Positions 49,986 through 62,399 of a stretch of DNA of 64,000 bases are shown piece after piece. The notes below the pieces were generated by a model. That model had not been told where the DNA came from and searched no databases. It worked only from the letters and a program-made list of their open reading frames with translations. Every line of letters starts with the position of its first letter. Positions within the stretch are counted from its first letter, which is position 1. Source of the DNA: Sipunculus nudus (lineage: Eukaryota; Annelida; Sipuncula; Golfingiida; Sipunculidae); assembly GCA_026874595.1 (NCBI GenBank), contig CM049319.1, positions 3,748,601 to 3,812,600 of the forward strand, given 5' to 3'. The position numbers were made by a program, and so were the translations under genes.

Positions 49986-50504
49986 TATGTTTATACTTTT
50001 AAGTGTTGGCGACGTCTCCCTGTCCCCTGAAACAAGGCGCATGGTTCAAAAACGCTTTCAATCAGTGTGTAATTATTGCAGTTTAAGATTTGAAAGTTGA
50101 TCGAGTATTAACGTCAGTTTAACTTCAGTTTTTGTTATACCTCGGAATTCTTCATGCCCGGTTATACAACCACAGTTGAACTGAAGGCAGGAAATAAACA
50201 CTGATGAGCTCATGCAATAATGTGAACTTATAATACTAAAATACACATTTAACTGAGAGAATCTCTAGTAAAATTTCTCCCCCCCCCTACCTCTTTCCCT
50301 GTCTGTTTCTCTGTCTGTCTTTCTCTCTCGCTATCTCTCTCTTTCTGTCTCTCTCTCTCTGTCTCTCTCTCTTCGGAAATGGTGATAATTCACAGGCGGT
50401 CTTATTATAGACAGGTCAATTATAACCAATGTGAAAGCTTCTAGTTGTAGTCTTAACAGACAGGTGGTCATATTAGACAGGTATAATTTCAGAAAGGTTC
50501 CACA

Positions 50505-50506
50505 GT

Positions 50507-50574
<68 letters not shown>
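50505..50574. repeat. AT dinucleotide microsatellite
   Basis: About 33 AT units. A CT-rich tract (CTCTCTCTGTCTCTC) lies about 150 bp to the left at 50290-50375. Confidence 0.95.
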
Positions 50575-50577
<3 letters not shown>

Positions 50578-51230
50578 TGACCAATTTCTCTTCAATTGGA
50601 CCGGAACGGTTAATTGATTTAAAACATGAAAGGAGTAAAATTGATTTCCTGCATCATGAATACTGCGCTTCAATCACCCGCACTTTTTTTTCACCTATAC
50701 TAGTGTCATCCAGAGCCGTCGCAAGTACCATAGAGTTACAATCAGACAACCATTATATTAACTCCATGCCTTTCACAGATTTCTTCCGTTTAAGCGTACT
50801 TTATCAGGCTGTCCTCAGTTTATAAAAAGAGAAAATAGCAGGCCTGTGACGCCCCAATCTCCACCAGAGGTCACTACCGCTACGCCAATATTACAATGTA
50901 ACTCTGGTTGTCGCCAGCTTTTTCAAGCATCGGACTGGTATAAATTCGCAGGGGCTGGTAGAGGATTAAAGATTGGGGGGAGGGGGGGGGGGGCGTCCCT
51001 ACATGAAGTCCCTACATGAAGCGACAGAGGCAAGTAGGGACGGTCACGGGTTAGCAGCAATTCGTCTCCGCTATTAAGAGTCTTTATCTGTTTGACATAT
51101 TTTTTCATTTTGTAAAAGGTGGGAGGTACCTAGATCCGTCCCTGAAGGCGTACGTGTAACCTTTTCATAATGTCCACTTACTGACGATTTCCACGTGTAT
51201 TCCTGACATGATTATTTTACGCCAGTTTTC

Positions 51231-51440
51231 TTATGACACGATCAGGGATTCATCCTTAATATTTCTTTCACAAAATATTTCAGTAATATAATCAGCAACA
51301 GCTAAAAAAGAAAACCGACTTTTCAAAAGAGAGGAGAACGCCTTGATATTGTTTTGTTTCAATAACTCTTGAATACGTAAACCCTTTTCCTTTATCATTT
51401 TGTCAGAATGCAGCAGTGCGTAATTTTCTAGGATTTTCAT
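51231..51440 (-). CDS. unrecognised small open frame (69 codons)
   Basis: Opens MKILENYALLHSDKMIKEKG and ends CERNIKDESLIVS. Composition is Lys/Leu/Ile/Ser-rich with amphipathic helices, more protein-like than neighbouring frames. No domain, splice partner or promoter was recognised. It could be an exon of an unknown gene, a relic, or chance. Confidence 0.2.
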   Translation of the reverse strand: MKILENYALLHSDKMIKEKGLRIQELLKQNNIKAFSSLLKSRFSFLAVADYITEIFCERNIKDESLIVS

Positions 51441-52461
51441 GACAAAACCACAATATCCTCCTGCGTCTCTAACTCAAAGAATCTTTTTCACAGGTCAGCC
51501 TGCCTGTTGCACTTGTTACGAGCGCCGTTTTGAGACGGTCCCCTGATTTTCTGGGAAAATTGAGGCAGCTCTCTTCAAGGTTATCAAACTGAGCAGTCGC
51601 GAAGCACTCGGCTTGGTTCATGTCACACAGTTATGTGTGAATGATATTCACTATTATCGACGAACTGTAACGTTACTCGGTATAAAAAATTCAAAACTCT
51701 GCGCTTTAATCGGTGTCGGTAGTTGCCAGGTGCTAAAAATTTACGAAGAACTAAGTCACCCATTAAACGCCCCGGGCACTTAGAATTTATTTAACACAGT
51801 TTGGTGGATAGACACGACTCCAGGTATTATCTCCCTATCCAAACATTTGACATACATTTGTATTGAAATATAAGTCATTCACCACTGTTTCTTTTAGCTA
51901 GACTAGTATGGAGACCATTTTGGTTTTGTAAAAAATCATGCATGCATAAATGTGGGACATAGACTGGTATCAAATATCACACAAAGCGAAATACCTTCCA
52001 AGGTGTCTTATGGGTGTATATAATGCAATATGGTAATGATTAATAAATATATTTATTGATGCAAGGTCTATCCTGAAGGCGGTTGAAAGAGTGTCTAAAC
52101 TGTTCCCGGATCACCCTGAATTATGGCAACAACAGTTCATTATTTAAGACTTCCTTTCGGTGTCAGACTAAATTATAGCCTACCATCCTTATAATTATTA
52201 TGTCCCATACCTCTGGACCTCACTATACAACTATACTCACAACTAAAGGCATATTGTTGCAATAAAACTAATGTTTGGACATATAGTCACACAGAGGCAA
52301 CTGGCTGATCCAATAATTAAAATCTTATCCTGCAAAAATTTCAAATTAATTTCGACGTATTTACACACTCCACTTATACTTTTTTTGTTCCCAAGAAGTG
52401 TAGCATAAAGCATAAATATGTACCCGTATATTTCATAGACAGTAATTTCGTATTACAAGTA

Positions 52462-53267
52462 CAGTAGAACGCCTGTATTACGGTCACCATCGGGACTTGA
52501 TGAAAGTGGCCTTAATACAGGAGTGGCCGTTATACAGGACTTGACCAGTAAAGGGGGGTTAAAGTGTAACACGAAACCAAGTTCAACTCTTTATTACTAT
52601 AAAAAAAATAAACGTATATACAGAGCATAATTAGTATAATAACTGTTATCAATAAAAAAATAAATAAAATATTTACAATCACGTCATAGTAATTAGGACA
52701 GAGTGTGCGCAACATTTTATACATGTAACAATGTTTGTTTTGCATTCATTATTATTAATTTATGTGTAAATTGTGCGATGTTTGCCGCACTTTTTTTCGT
52801 TTGATGTACGTGTTCTCAAGGACATTAAAGAAAGTTTAAAGATCCACAGTTTGCCTAACGTTTTACTGATGACATAATCATCGGGACCCGCTGGTTGTCA
52901 TTTGTTAATTAAATGATAAACACCTTGTCAAACAACTCAGTCACGGTAGAGTGGTTACCTTTATCTGGGCACTCATTAATAGACAGGAATATGTGAGAGC
53001 GGACACTTGTGTTATGATATTGAGGTCAGAAGTGGCCGCTCGATTTGTTGAGCCCATGTCACGGAGTCACTGCCCCTGACCGTAATTGAGGCGTTTCTTG
53101 GCCTGCGGGACCGAGATACCTGGCCGTAATACGGAATAGAGAAGTGACCGTTATTGACAACAAAATGATTATGAAATATAACGGTCGAAAATTCGGGACC
53201 GGAAAATCTGACCGTAATAGACGTATTGACCGTTATTGAGGCGTGGCCGATAGCAGGCGTTCTACTG
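52462..53267. mobile_element. 806-bp pogo/Tigger-like non-autonomous DNA transposon
   Basis: The left end is CAGTAGAACGCCTGTATTAC and the right end in reverse complement is CAGTAGAACGCCTGCTATCG. TA dinucleotides flank both ends (52460-52461 and 53268-53269), as in Tc1/mariner-pogo insertions. The subterminal sequence repeats TGGCCGTTAT and GACCGTAAT words. No transposase frame is present. Confidence 0.75.
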
Positions 53268-54090
53268 TATAATAAAAACCATGTGGACTTGCCACCGTAG
53301 TTTCATGAACATGAATACAGCAAAGTATTTGATCTGATAAAGAGTGCGCATTGTTTGTAAACTCACATAAAGCAAACATTTATGCCCGCGACTCATTAAA
53401 TACCGGTTCATTAAAAAAAAATGAAATGCTTTGTGCAAACTGTTACTTAGGACAAAAATGACAGGGGGAGTGTTTATACTGACACAACGCCGTGCTTATG
53501 TTGGAGATGTTGTCAAGTGGCTGACAAATTCACCAGTATCATAAAACGGGGTTATAATTTTGGGGCCCTTTGTATACCCACGTATGCACCTGTAAGATGA
53601 AATGGAGTGAATACTCTGCTTGAAAATGTTCTTAAAATTTGCCGAGCGCCATTCAAGAGCCTTTTGTAAAATTGTTATAGGTCACAAGACTAGATATCAA
53701 ATGTGTCTTTGATTACTGACAACTGGATAGACCAATTAGAATACATTTTTTTACTGAAATCGAGTAATTAAGAAGAAGTAAGTAAATATTCTAAATTTGA
53801 TTTAAGATATTCGAAGTGTTGATTTTCAGGGTGAAGAGGTCTGGTCCCAGGGGCGTCTTAACGCATGGATCCAGTGGAGACTTCTATTGGGGCCATAAGG
53901 GTATATAGGGGGGCCCATGCACGCAAATATACTTGGTGTTTGAAACGGGTAAGAATATCCAGCGCATTATAAAATAATTTCTTTACGGGGCAAAACGTCT
54001 ATCATACGTTAGAATGGTATAAAATAAGTTATTTATTTATATTTGTTCATTAAAGTCCCATATCTGCCCACTGTCCAACAAGCTGCTCAG

Positions 54091-54123
<33 letters not shown>

Positions 54124-54784
54124 ATATTTAGCAATAAATGTTCTAGCCCAGTTCCCGTGCATTCTAACTCCGCTATGCTCCCCTCTGACGGAGCCATGAA
54201 GAAGACTCATATTTCAAACTAGAGACATTCCAATCAACGATGCAATTGTGATATCTCGGCTAGAAAGTGTAGAATTTAATAAAAAAAGACCTCGATTAGG
54301 GCTATCTACTGCATGAGTGCAACCACCTCTGGCACCTGGCTTTTTAGTTTTAAGCATGCTACATTGCTTGTACAGAATAAAAGATATAGTTGAAGAAAAC
54401 TTAGTACATTGTATTTCCTTATTTGGTTATTAGGTGCTCAGGGTGCTCTAGTGTATGATGGTATAGCCAACAATAAAGGAGAACGTTCCTTTACGAGATT
54501 TAAGTTGATTAAGAATTAGCCTCGAGGTACAATGGAAAAGAAACATGCAGAGTTCAAAATGAATATCCTTAAATGTGGAGACCATTAAAATTCAGATAGT
54601 CATAAAACAACTTTCTTAAAAGAGTTTACTAAAGTGTAGTTGAAGCTAAAGGCTTTTTAAAAAGTAAACACATGTATTCTTAACTTGAATCTATTTGAAC
54701 CTATAGCATTGTTTTCAACTACAATTCTTACACGTTTTAGTATAAGTCCCAAGGCTGTGTCAATGGTGCATTAACCTTCTTGCA

Positions 54785-54985
54785 GAAGCGGATCCGGGGG
54801 GGGGGGGGTCCTGGGGGTCCGGACCCCTCCTTTTTCATCAGAAACGTTTTTTAAGGGCTTCAGACAAAATTTTGCGGCCTGCCCCCCCCCCCCCCCTTTC
54901 CATACCTGGGGACCTTTTTTAGGGTTTTCATTAGTCCTCCTGGTTTCCCCCCCCCTTTTTCCTAAACCCCCTTTTCCCCTATTCT
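54785..54985. repeat. dispersed GGATCCG/GC-run repeat (copy 1)
   Basis: GCGGATCCGGGGGGG, GGGGTCCGGACCCCTCC and TTTTTTAAGGGCTTCAGACA are shared in the same order with 60928-61143. The homopolymer G and C runs vary in length. Confidence 0.6.
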
Positions 54986-55694
54986 TGTGATAATTAGCAT
55001 AATCAGTTCAAAGGGGTGGACCATCAGGGCTGCCGTTAGGTCAAATCTTTCCTGTGCACTACAAGATTTTGCTCAAGATTTCATTACAGATAAAAATTGA
55101 GCACAGGGATTTATGCTAACAGAGAGAGAGTTTGGGTTTCAATAGAAATGTGTTTGATTTAAAAGAAATAATTATAAAAATATTTTGTTCAACCTCAATG
55201 TCTGAACAATTGTGCAAACAAGTAGAACATAATCTAAAGAACTTTTTAAAAGTGATATGACTGTGGATACTTTAACTCTCTATGAACAGGGCGACGACTT
55301 ATAATCTTAATGTTCAGAAAGAACATTTGAATACCAGAATGTCCCGTGTGAAGATTTGAAGACCAAATGATCGCTATGAAACGTGGTCCGAATGTCCAAA
55401 TGAGAAACCTTGTATATTGATGTTCAAAGTGTCAGTTGTACAATTGTCCAAAATGTCCATTTATTACTCTGAATAATTTAAATTGGCGGCTCATGTGGCT
55501 AGATGTTAAATTAATATTCCAATATTCATAACCGCCTGTTTGTGCGTCAGTAATAAAGTGGTCTGAGAGTTCTTCGCCTGATCCAATAATGACTCAGCGA
55601 CCACTCTGCGAAAATATAAATATTTCATGAACGAACAAGTCTGAAGAAGGTTGCAGGTTAATAATTAACAAAGACGAGGGTTTTGGGTACACCT

Positions 55695-55779
55695 GGTACA
55701 ATACTAGATAAACCTGATTGCATGGCCAGTTGTATAGGTACAATACTAGATAAACCTGATGGCATGGCCAGGTGTATAG
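55695..55779 (+). repeat. 42-bp tandem duplication
   Basis: Two head-to-tail copies of a unit containing GGTACAATACTAGATAAACC and GCATGGCCAG, with two mismatches. Confidence 0.85.
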
Positions 55780-56704
55780 GCCCTATATTTTTATTAAGAC
55801 TATTCTTCACGTGGATTCTCTGCTGACTAATTGATTGGATCAACTTTGCTGAAGTTCGATTGTTTTTATAAGTGTGATCTAAATTTGTTATTTATTATAT
55901 GTGTTGACCCATTTATACACCTACACCTATTGTCAGCCAGGTATACCGTGTATTCACTACCCTTTGAACAACACTATGTACTTTGCTATAGGTAAGCGCG
56001 TGTATCCCTGTGACTGTAAAGTGAACACATACCCACGTCTGCGTGTCTTGCATTATCAGTGCACTATAAACCAACAATCTGGGTGAACAACTCGATGAAG
56101 ATGGCGTCCTCTTGCACGGGGACCTGAATTCTACAGGTATTGTATCTTGACTGTGATGTGTATGTAACTCCTCAATCCTGACATGGTTTATTTTTTTTTT
56201 GGTCTTTTAGTATCCTGGACCTTGCTGTATTATCTATATATATAGAACCTCTCATCCGTAACGTTTAAATAACACCGATGTTTTGGTGGATGGTTATGAA
56301 GACGGCTAAGCATGGGACATGATATATTTACAGTGTACACATGGCGTCACAGAATCTAGGGTGTACTTCACCTGGTGCCGTCGAATGTATTAATTAAATT
56401 TTGAATATTTCTGATATAATGCCATTTCTCGAGTTTTGCTCGTGTGCCTGGTCAGGTCTCAAACAACAAAACAGTTCATGATTAGAAAACTAAACTCATT
56501 TTAATTATCTTTTCTTACCCCGGGGCACATATTCCTGCAAATAATCCTGATATTGGATTACAGTTTAGGGTATCTAGTATACAAACCAACAAAAACAAAC
56601 AAATAAAACACAATTTACAGTATGGAGCGTCTGGTAAATTCTATCTAAGTCCCACAGAGCCACCTTTTATAGATATTGTGGTGATATGTCCTTAATAATT
56701 TGGG

Positions 56705-57183
56705 ATATCTCAAGTAATTCTTACCTGGTAGTCGAGTCCAACATTTTGCGGACTTGGACTCGAACATGAAGGACTCAGGGGCTGTATAGTCCAGGCCACA
56801 TGAGTTCAAGTCCGATTCAAGGCCACTTGAGTTCAAGTCTGAGTCCAGGCCACTTTAGTTCGAGTTCGATACAAATCTTCCTTTATATTAAAAGATATTG
56901 AAACAGGAAACCTTAGATTACCCTAACTGTATTTTTATATTAATTTATATATATATATATATATAGCCTTTCTTCTAATATTCTGTTATAAGTTGGCGCA
57001 TGTATACAAGTCTTCATTTATTTGAAAGAGCTTTTCTTTTTCTGCTGGACTAGAGATTAACATGGCCTGATTTCTCGAGTCCTTACTTTTAGTCCAAATA
57101 TAATTCCGAGTCAAGGACCCTCGAGTTCAAGTCCGAGCCCCGAAAAAAGTGGACTCGACTCCGGTCTCGAGTCCTACATCACT
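56705..57183. mobile_element. degenerate element rich in GACTCGAGTCC words
   Basis: The right end in reverse complement reads TAGTGATGTAGGACTCGAG, resembling hAT-type termini. Words such as GAGTTCAAGTCCGA recur at least four times in both halves. The left terminus is eroded, so limits are approximate. Confidence 0.4.
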
Positions 57184-59259
57184 ATTATATACACTACCTT
57201 ATCCAGGAATGATCGGGCTGCCACTTTTACTAAGCCACCCAATACTGGCTAACAAACAGGGTGAATGTGTGTTATAAATCAGCCAGCTTCGCTGACAGAG
57301 GTAACAACCTTGTTCTGTATAAATTCATTACGCTGTTTTATCTTCCAGCGCCTGGTCATTTGTCCTTACGGAAATGGAAATTACTTAAATGATAAGAAAA
57401 GTATAGACGATACTATTTTCCTTTAAAAAGCATTTGCGTCACATTTATAAAAAGATTTTACTCAGCTGCATGATGATAGGTACAAGTATTACCTGAGAAC
57501 TGTCTAATTAATTGCTAATGCAAACACAACAAAAATGTACATGGTTGGACGAGGATAGTTATCAGTACTTTAAATTAAAAATTAACTTGCCATGTCAAAG
57601 CTACATTTGGGGCCACTCAGATTATTCCATTCAAATCCGATTCCGTTTCCAATTCAATAATTTTGCGAAAATACAAAGTTGTTGAAAATATATTCATTCA
57701 AATTAAATTTTAATCATTTTATTCAATTTAAATTCAGATACACTTCGCAGTATTTGGCAGTATAATGCAGTATTATGATAAAAAAAAGGTTGCTCTGCAA
57801 AGTGCATTCAACAGCATTTCTGATGCCTTCTGGAGAAAGAGATCAACTCTAGTCAAATATATATAGATATAGAGCATGCCTTTTTTTAATATGATCTGAT
57901 GGCAGTATACGTAGGAAAATGTGAGAGTTGGAATATTTATCCATCAGCAGATTCACATTGCGGTTCAATTAATTTTTATTTCATTCAGTTAAATTTCAAT
58001 ACATTCAAATTTTCTTTAAATTTGAACTCAGTTCTAATTCAATGATTATTCGATGTCAGTGTGAGTTTGTGTGTGTGTGTGTCATTAATACTTTCACCTG
58101 ATTTTACTGTAACAAATAGAAAGCAACAAAGAAATCTTTTTCAGGGTTCTACTTATATCCGAATTTGTAAGCTCTATAAGTTTCATTAGTTAAACGTTTT
58201 GTCAATCCACGAAATCCATCGCTTCGATAAAATAACATCCGTGGCAAAATTCGGCGGGGATAAGTCAGAGCAGACGATTTGTGCAGCAGACGTGCATTCT
58301 GTCACACGTAGCGAGTCAGGCCGACGTTTATCAGCGTTTAAATCTACTGTGTTCTCCAGGGTTTACGTTTTGTGCTGACAAGAACGAGAGCTTCAAACCA
58401 GGAAGTTAAACCTGCGTTTCTCCTGCTACTTTGATCACCTTGCGGTCTAATTGTTTTCTGTCACCTGCTGAAACCATGGCATGAAGCTTTTGTTAAAGTT
58501 AATACCAGCGAGTGTTATTATAACCTATGTGTGTGAATTCAGTGCAGCTGCAAGGAATACAACGTTACATCTGTGTGTTTCATAAACCTTGCTCTTGGCG
58601 TTGCTAGGTAACAAATTGCTGAATAGGTTTATTTCGCACTGGTTTGTGAAAGTGAGCCCAGGTCACGTGCTTAAAACTGACCTCCAATGGATAGAATAGC
58701 GAGGATATTATATCTAAACCTGTGAGAAAATGCATATACTCTCTGTATAACTTGGCTGTTATTGATATAATAATTAAAAGCCAACTGGAAGGAATGGTAC
58801 CAGGGATTTTCTTGTCAACCTAAACAAAAAACATCAAAAGTTCATCATAATGGTCTTACAATTGCGGATCTAATTTCTGAAAAAGGTGTCATCGGTTTTA
58901 ACCTTAATTTAAGGCTTAAAGTGTCCGTGATATTTAATATCAACAGCATCGTAGCGGACATATATATTGAAAGAAAAGGGTCTCATTGAAAGATGTGATA
59001 ACAATATTAACAGCCTGTGATACGTTGTGCCCACAACAACAACAGCAGATCATCTGAATGATCTTACCAGGGAACTGTGCCAGCCAGTATTGACCACTCT
59101 GTTTGGGTAACTACGGTCAAAGGTACACCACAGGACGGCAAGCATGCCACACGAGGCCGCAGCGTACCGAAACATATCATGTATAGTTTACCTTCGACGT
59201 TAACATACTTTGGAAGACGAGCGATTTATAATTGTTAATTCCTTCTTTTTCATTTTAAG

Positions 59260-59292
59260 GGACTGGCACCAGTGATGTGAGTGACAGATAGC
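59260..59292 (+). other. predicted 5' leader of the second death-domain gene
   Basis: 33 nt between acceptor TTTTTCATTTTAAG and the ATG at 59293-59295 (context TAGCATGG). A splice acceptor just upstream of the ATG is also predicted for the paralogue. Confidence 0.45.
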
Positions 59293-59466
59293 ATGGCCGC
59301 CAGATGTCGCCGCGTGTCCTTGGACAGCCTCCGGTTGCGCGACCTGTTTGAGGATTTGTCTCTGGGTAGACACATTATAAATGAACTTGATAACCTCGAC
59401 GACCTTCAGTGGCACGACTGGAGAGGCCTGATACACAGGTGTGGGTTGCCTGGCAACGCTGTCGAG
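59293..59466 (+). CDS. second death-domain gene, coding exon 1
   Basis: 58 codons ending GLPGNAVE at donor GAG|GTGATT, a weaker but valid donor. The frame would run on to a stop near 59568 if unspliced. Confidence 0.72.
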
Positions 59467-60566
59467 GTGATTTATCTTTCCTGTTTCCTGTTCAATCTCA
59501 AGAATATTAGAAATGGGGTTGTGCTGTTTTATATAAGGTTATTAATTATTCATATAATTGTAAAATAAATGTATCTACTGATATGAATTAATTATAAAAT
59601 TCGTGTAAAGTAATTATTTACATAATATTTATTAACTAAAATAAAGTACTTTTTAATGTTTCCTTTTCCCCTTTTATTATGCGGATGAAATTTAGATGGT
59701 TTTATGTATAATAATATGTAAATAAAAATTATTACACATTATTTACATAGCACTCTATGCACCAAAGAGTGTTCGAAAGTGCTTTACTATGTACATTTCT
59801 CATATGATAATAAGCATAAAACCCGATACAGGTGACTGTCAAAATACACATTACACAGTGACTAAATCCTATTCAGTATAACCTGAAAAACATTACAAAT
59901 ACTAAAAAACCTGGACTAGACAAGAGAGAATAATAAAAGAAGAAATTCAGATGTCAAACAGAAAACGTTAAAAACATATAAATTCATTTGTGTACAACTA
60001 TAAATCAATGCAGGGAATATGTATGTTCAAAGCAGAGCTTACAAATAGGTTTGATCATTTTTTTTTAAACTAAAAAGTGCTTCTGCTTCAGGAATGCTGC
60101 TAGGAAGCTTATTCCTAAGAAGTGAATATTATTTAATCGTATCATAGTGATAGTCATCTTTATTTTGTTGCAAAGGACATTGGCATCTCGCGACAGTACA
60201 CCCAAACATTAGGTGTGTTAACAAAACCGATGTTCAGTTTAAAGGTACTGTTCCATTTTGTGTTTTTGAGATCACTTAAGAGGTGCCATTAAATATTTCA
60301 AGATTCTACACATGGCAGTAGATAAAAACAAGCTTTATTAAGTTCAGTGTATGTAAAGCATTTTCCCCCTCTTTTTTTAAAAATGAACCTTATTACTTTT
60401 CAGCTCGTCCAAAACAGGAGCAGGAATTTCCATCATGCGAGTCCCACCACCACCCTCCTTCAGCTTTATCCGCGCGTCAACGACATCTCTGTCAGACGGT
60501 TCCTGCGGTATCTGGAGGAAATGCATTGCAACGTGCTTGTGAAAAAAATTGAATCAACATTATGCA
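59293..60566 (+). CDS. second death-domain adaptor gene, Act1-like paralogue, first two coding exons (3' end outside window)
   Basis: Exons 59293-59466 and 60404-60566 join in phase 0 and the second ends in phase 1 at TGCA|GTAAGT. The first 112 residues form a death-type fold: MAARCRRVSLDSLRLRDLFE, DDLQWHDWRGLIHRCGL, then LVQNRSRNFHHASPTTTLLQ, LYPRVNDISVRRFLRYLEEM. It parallels the Act1-like protein at 35.4 kb: an MA start, D-W-R-G-L, an L-V-x-x-R-S/R second-exon start, an equal 163-nt second exon and equal phases. A leader acceptor (TTTTTCATTTTAAG) lies before 59260. No linker or SEFIR exon was found before 64000, so whether the protein also carries SEFIR is unknown. It is divergently oriented relative to the first gene. 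Confidence 0.75.
59720..60230. repeat. probable diverged interspersed repeat in intron 1
   Basis: ACATAGCACTCTATGCACC and GAAAGTGCTTTACTATG resemble tails of marine invertebrate retroelements. The assignment is tentative. Confidence 0.3.
60404..60566 (+). CDS. second death-domain gene, coding exon 2
   Basis: 163 nt with acceptor TTACTTTTCAG and a strong donor TGCA|GTAAGT. It encodes the last helices of the death domain (DISVRRFLRYLEEMHCNVLV, then KKIESTLC). A GTCT/CT microsatellite follows the donor immediately. Confidence 0.78.
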
Positions 60567-60572
60567 GTAAGT

Positions 60573-60595
60573 CTCTGTCTGTTTGTCTGTCTAGC

Positions 60596-60652
<57 letters not shown>
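60573..60652. repeat. GTCT and CT microsatellite
   Basis: (GTCT)n followed by (CT)n, beginning five bases after the splice donor of exon 2. Confidence 0.92.
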
Positions 60653-60657
<5 letters not shown>

Positions 60658-60927
60658 ATATAAACACATCAACGAATATAATAGTTTAGTTAGTACGTAA
60701 GTATATTGTAATAGTATTATGTACACGATTGAAATTCAGATGTCTCGTTTAATCGAACAGCCCCCTCCCCAATTTCTTCTCTACCATCAATTACAACTGC
60801 GCAGGCTTGCAAAACGATGGACAGCTACATCTTCCGTCCATATAGAAAACTAAATCTTCACGAAGGAAACTCGAAGAGCTGCCCTGGTGTTGACCGAGCC
60901 AAGTGCAGCAAACATTAACAGAAGCAA

Positions 60928-61143
60928 ATCGAGACGCGGATGGGGGTCCCGGGGGGTCGAGACCCCTCCCCCACCCCAACCCCTTTTCTACCCCCAGCAA
61001 TTTTTTTAAGGGTTTCCGACCATGTTTTGCAGCCTAGCCGCCCCCCCTTTTTTTCTGGTTCTAGGGACCGTTTGTTAGGTTTTAATCATAAGTCCTCGCG
61101 GGTTGGACCCCTCCTTTACCTAAATCCTTGATCCGCCCCTGAT
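60928..61143. repeat. dispersed GGATCCG/GC-run repeat (copy 2)
   Basis: Carries GGGGTCGAGACCCCTCCC, TTTTTTTAAGGGTTTCCGAC and the terminal CTTGATCCGCCCCTG. It matches 54785-54985 in order and orientation. Confidence 0.6.
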
Positions 61144-62000
61144 TTATAATTTCCAATTTATATATGACAAAAAGCTAGGCCTACAGAAAATGCATTATCA
61201 AATCCTCGGTGTCACTAGGAATAACTTTTGCCTCGTATTCATATTTTCCACCGCTAAAGATTTCATCTTTTCATCCGTGTTCGTTGTATTATAGTCCAGC
61301 GTTTAAGCTCATATATTTGGAAGAATTGTGCAAAAAATGAAAGAAGCATGAAAGTTAGCAAAAGTGTTCTTTGGAGCTTAATGGTGAATTTCAGATATGG
61401 GGCCAAGCTGAAAATAAATTATATTGGCCAAAATCCAAGAGAGCGGCCATCTTAAATTTAAAAATGTCAATAATTTGAGTTATAATGTCCCTAGAAAGCA
61501 TTGCAATATTCTATTTCCATGTATTTTTGGCTGAGAAATTCAATTTTTGAGGTTCAAAAACTCTCCAGGTATTCATTAGCCGTTTTATCAAGACTTCAGT
61601 AATATTCCCATTATTCCAGCGGTCAAGCTGCATGTTGAGAAAAAGTGTATAAAAGGAGAAAGAAGAATGAAACTTGACATGAAAGTTGTCCAGACGATAC
61701 TCAATATTTGCAGTATCGGGCAAAGCGGAATCCACCGCCGGATTATAGAATATCAAAACATCTTGTTCTATTTTACCTAGAACGCATTGCATAATCACAA
61801 TTTTTTTTTTTTGGGGGGGGGGGGGGGGGTCGAGAAATTCATTTATTTGGGTTTCAAAAAGAATTTAGGTTTTATTGATATTACAGTTGTGCTAACTTTC
61901 TTATATTACCAGCATATCGCACGGTAAAACCTATTTATGGAATATTGTGCTGAAATTAAATAAATATGTTAATTTAAGTATTTGAACACTTTGTCTGTAA

Positions 62001-62182
62001 CGGGTAGTAAAACGATCGGCTCTCTACACTGGCGACCAAGGTTCTTTAACCGGTGTTGCTATGAGAGTGGTTTTAGTGGTTTTTCCGTGTGTTCTGTTAC
62101 CACCCACCAATACTAAATGCCGCCATCCGATCCATGAAGAGTGGCTTGTATTAGTTATTATAACTAGTTGTACAATAAATTT
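62001..62182 (+). mobile_element. tRNA-derived SINE (copy 2, diverged)
   Basis: Shares GTAAAACGATCGGC, GGTGTTGCTATGAGAGTGG and TATTAGTTATTATAACTAG with the copy at 26577. The B box is eroded (GGTTCTTTAACC), so it is an old insertion. Confidence 0.72.
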
Positions 62183-62399
62183 TATTGGCTTATAAGTTTT
62201 ATTTAAGACTGAATGCGTGGATTGCAGGATACACACACGTTTAGAAGCTCACACCTTGTATGTAGATTCAATGACTCTTTTTTCCTTGAGGTGATGGTGC
62301 AGCATTTGGACTCTTTGCTTGCATGAAGAAAGAATCAGTACATATTTAGAGGCTCACGTATGTATGCTACACTTTCTTTTTATGGGATAGATTTAGGCC

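Larger units (their letters stand above)
53268..59259. other. intergenic region left of the second death-domain gene
   Basis: Apart from repeats listed separately and an AT tract at about 54090-54128, no gene was recognised. 58230-58620 is somewhat richer in CpG and could hold the promoter and first leader exon of the gene at 59293, with a weak donor GCTAG|GTAACA near 58606. That link is conjecture. Confidence 0.4.
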
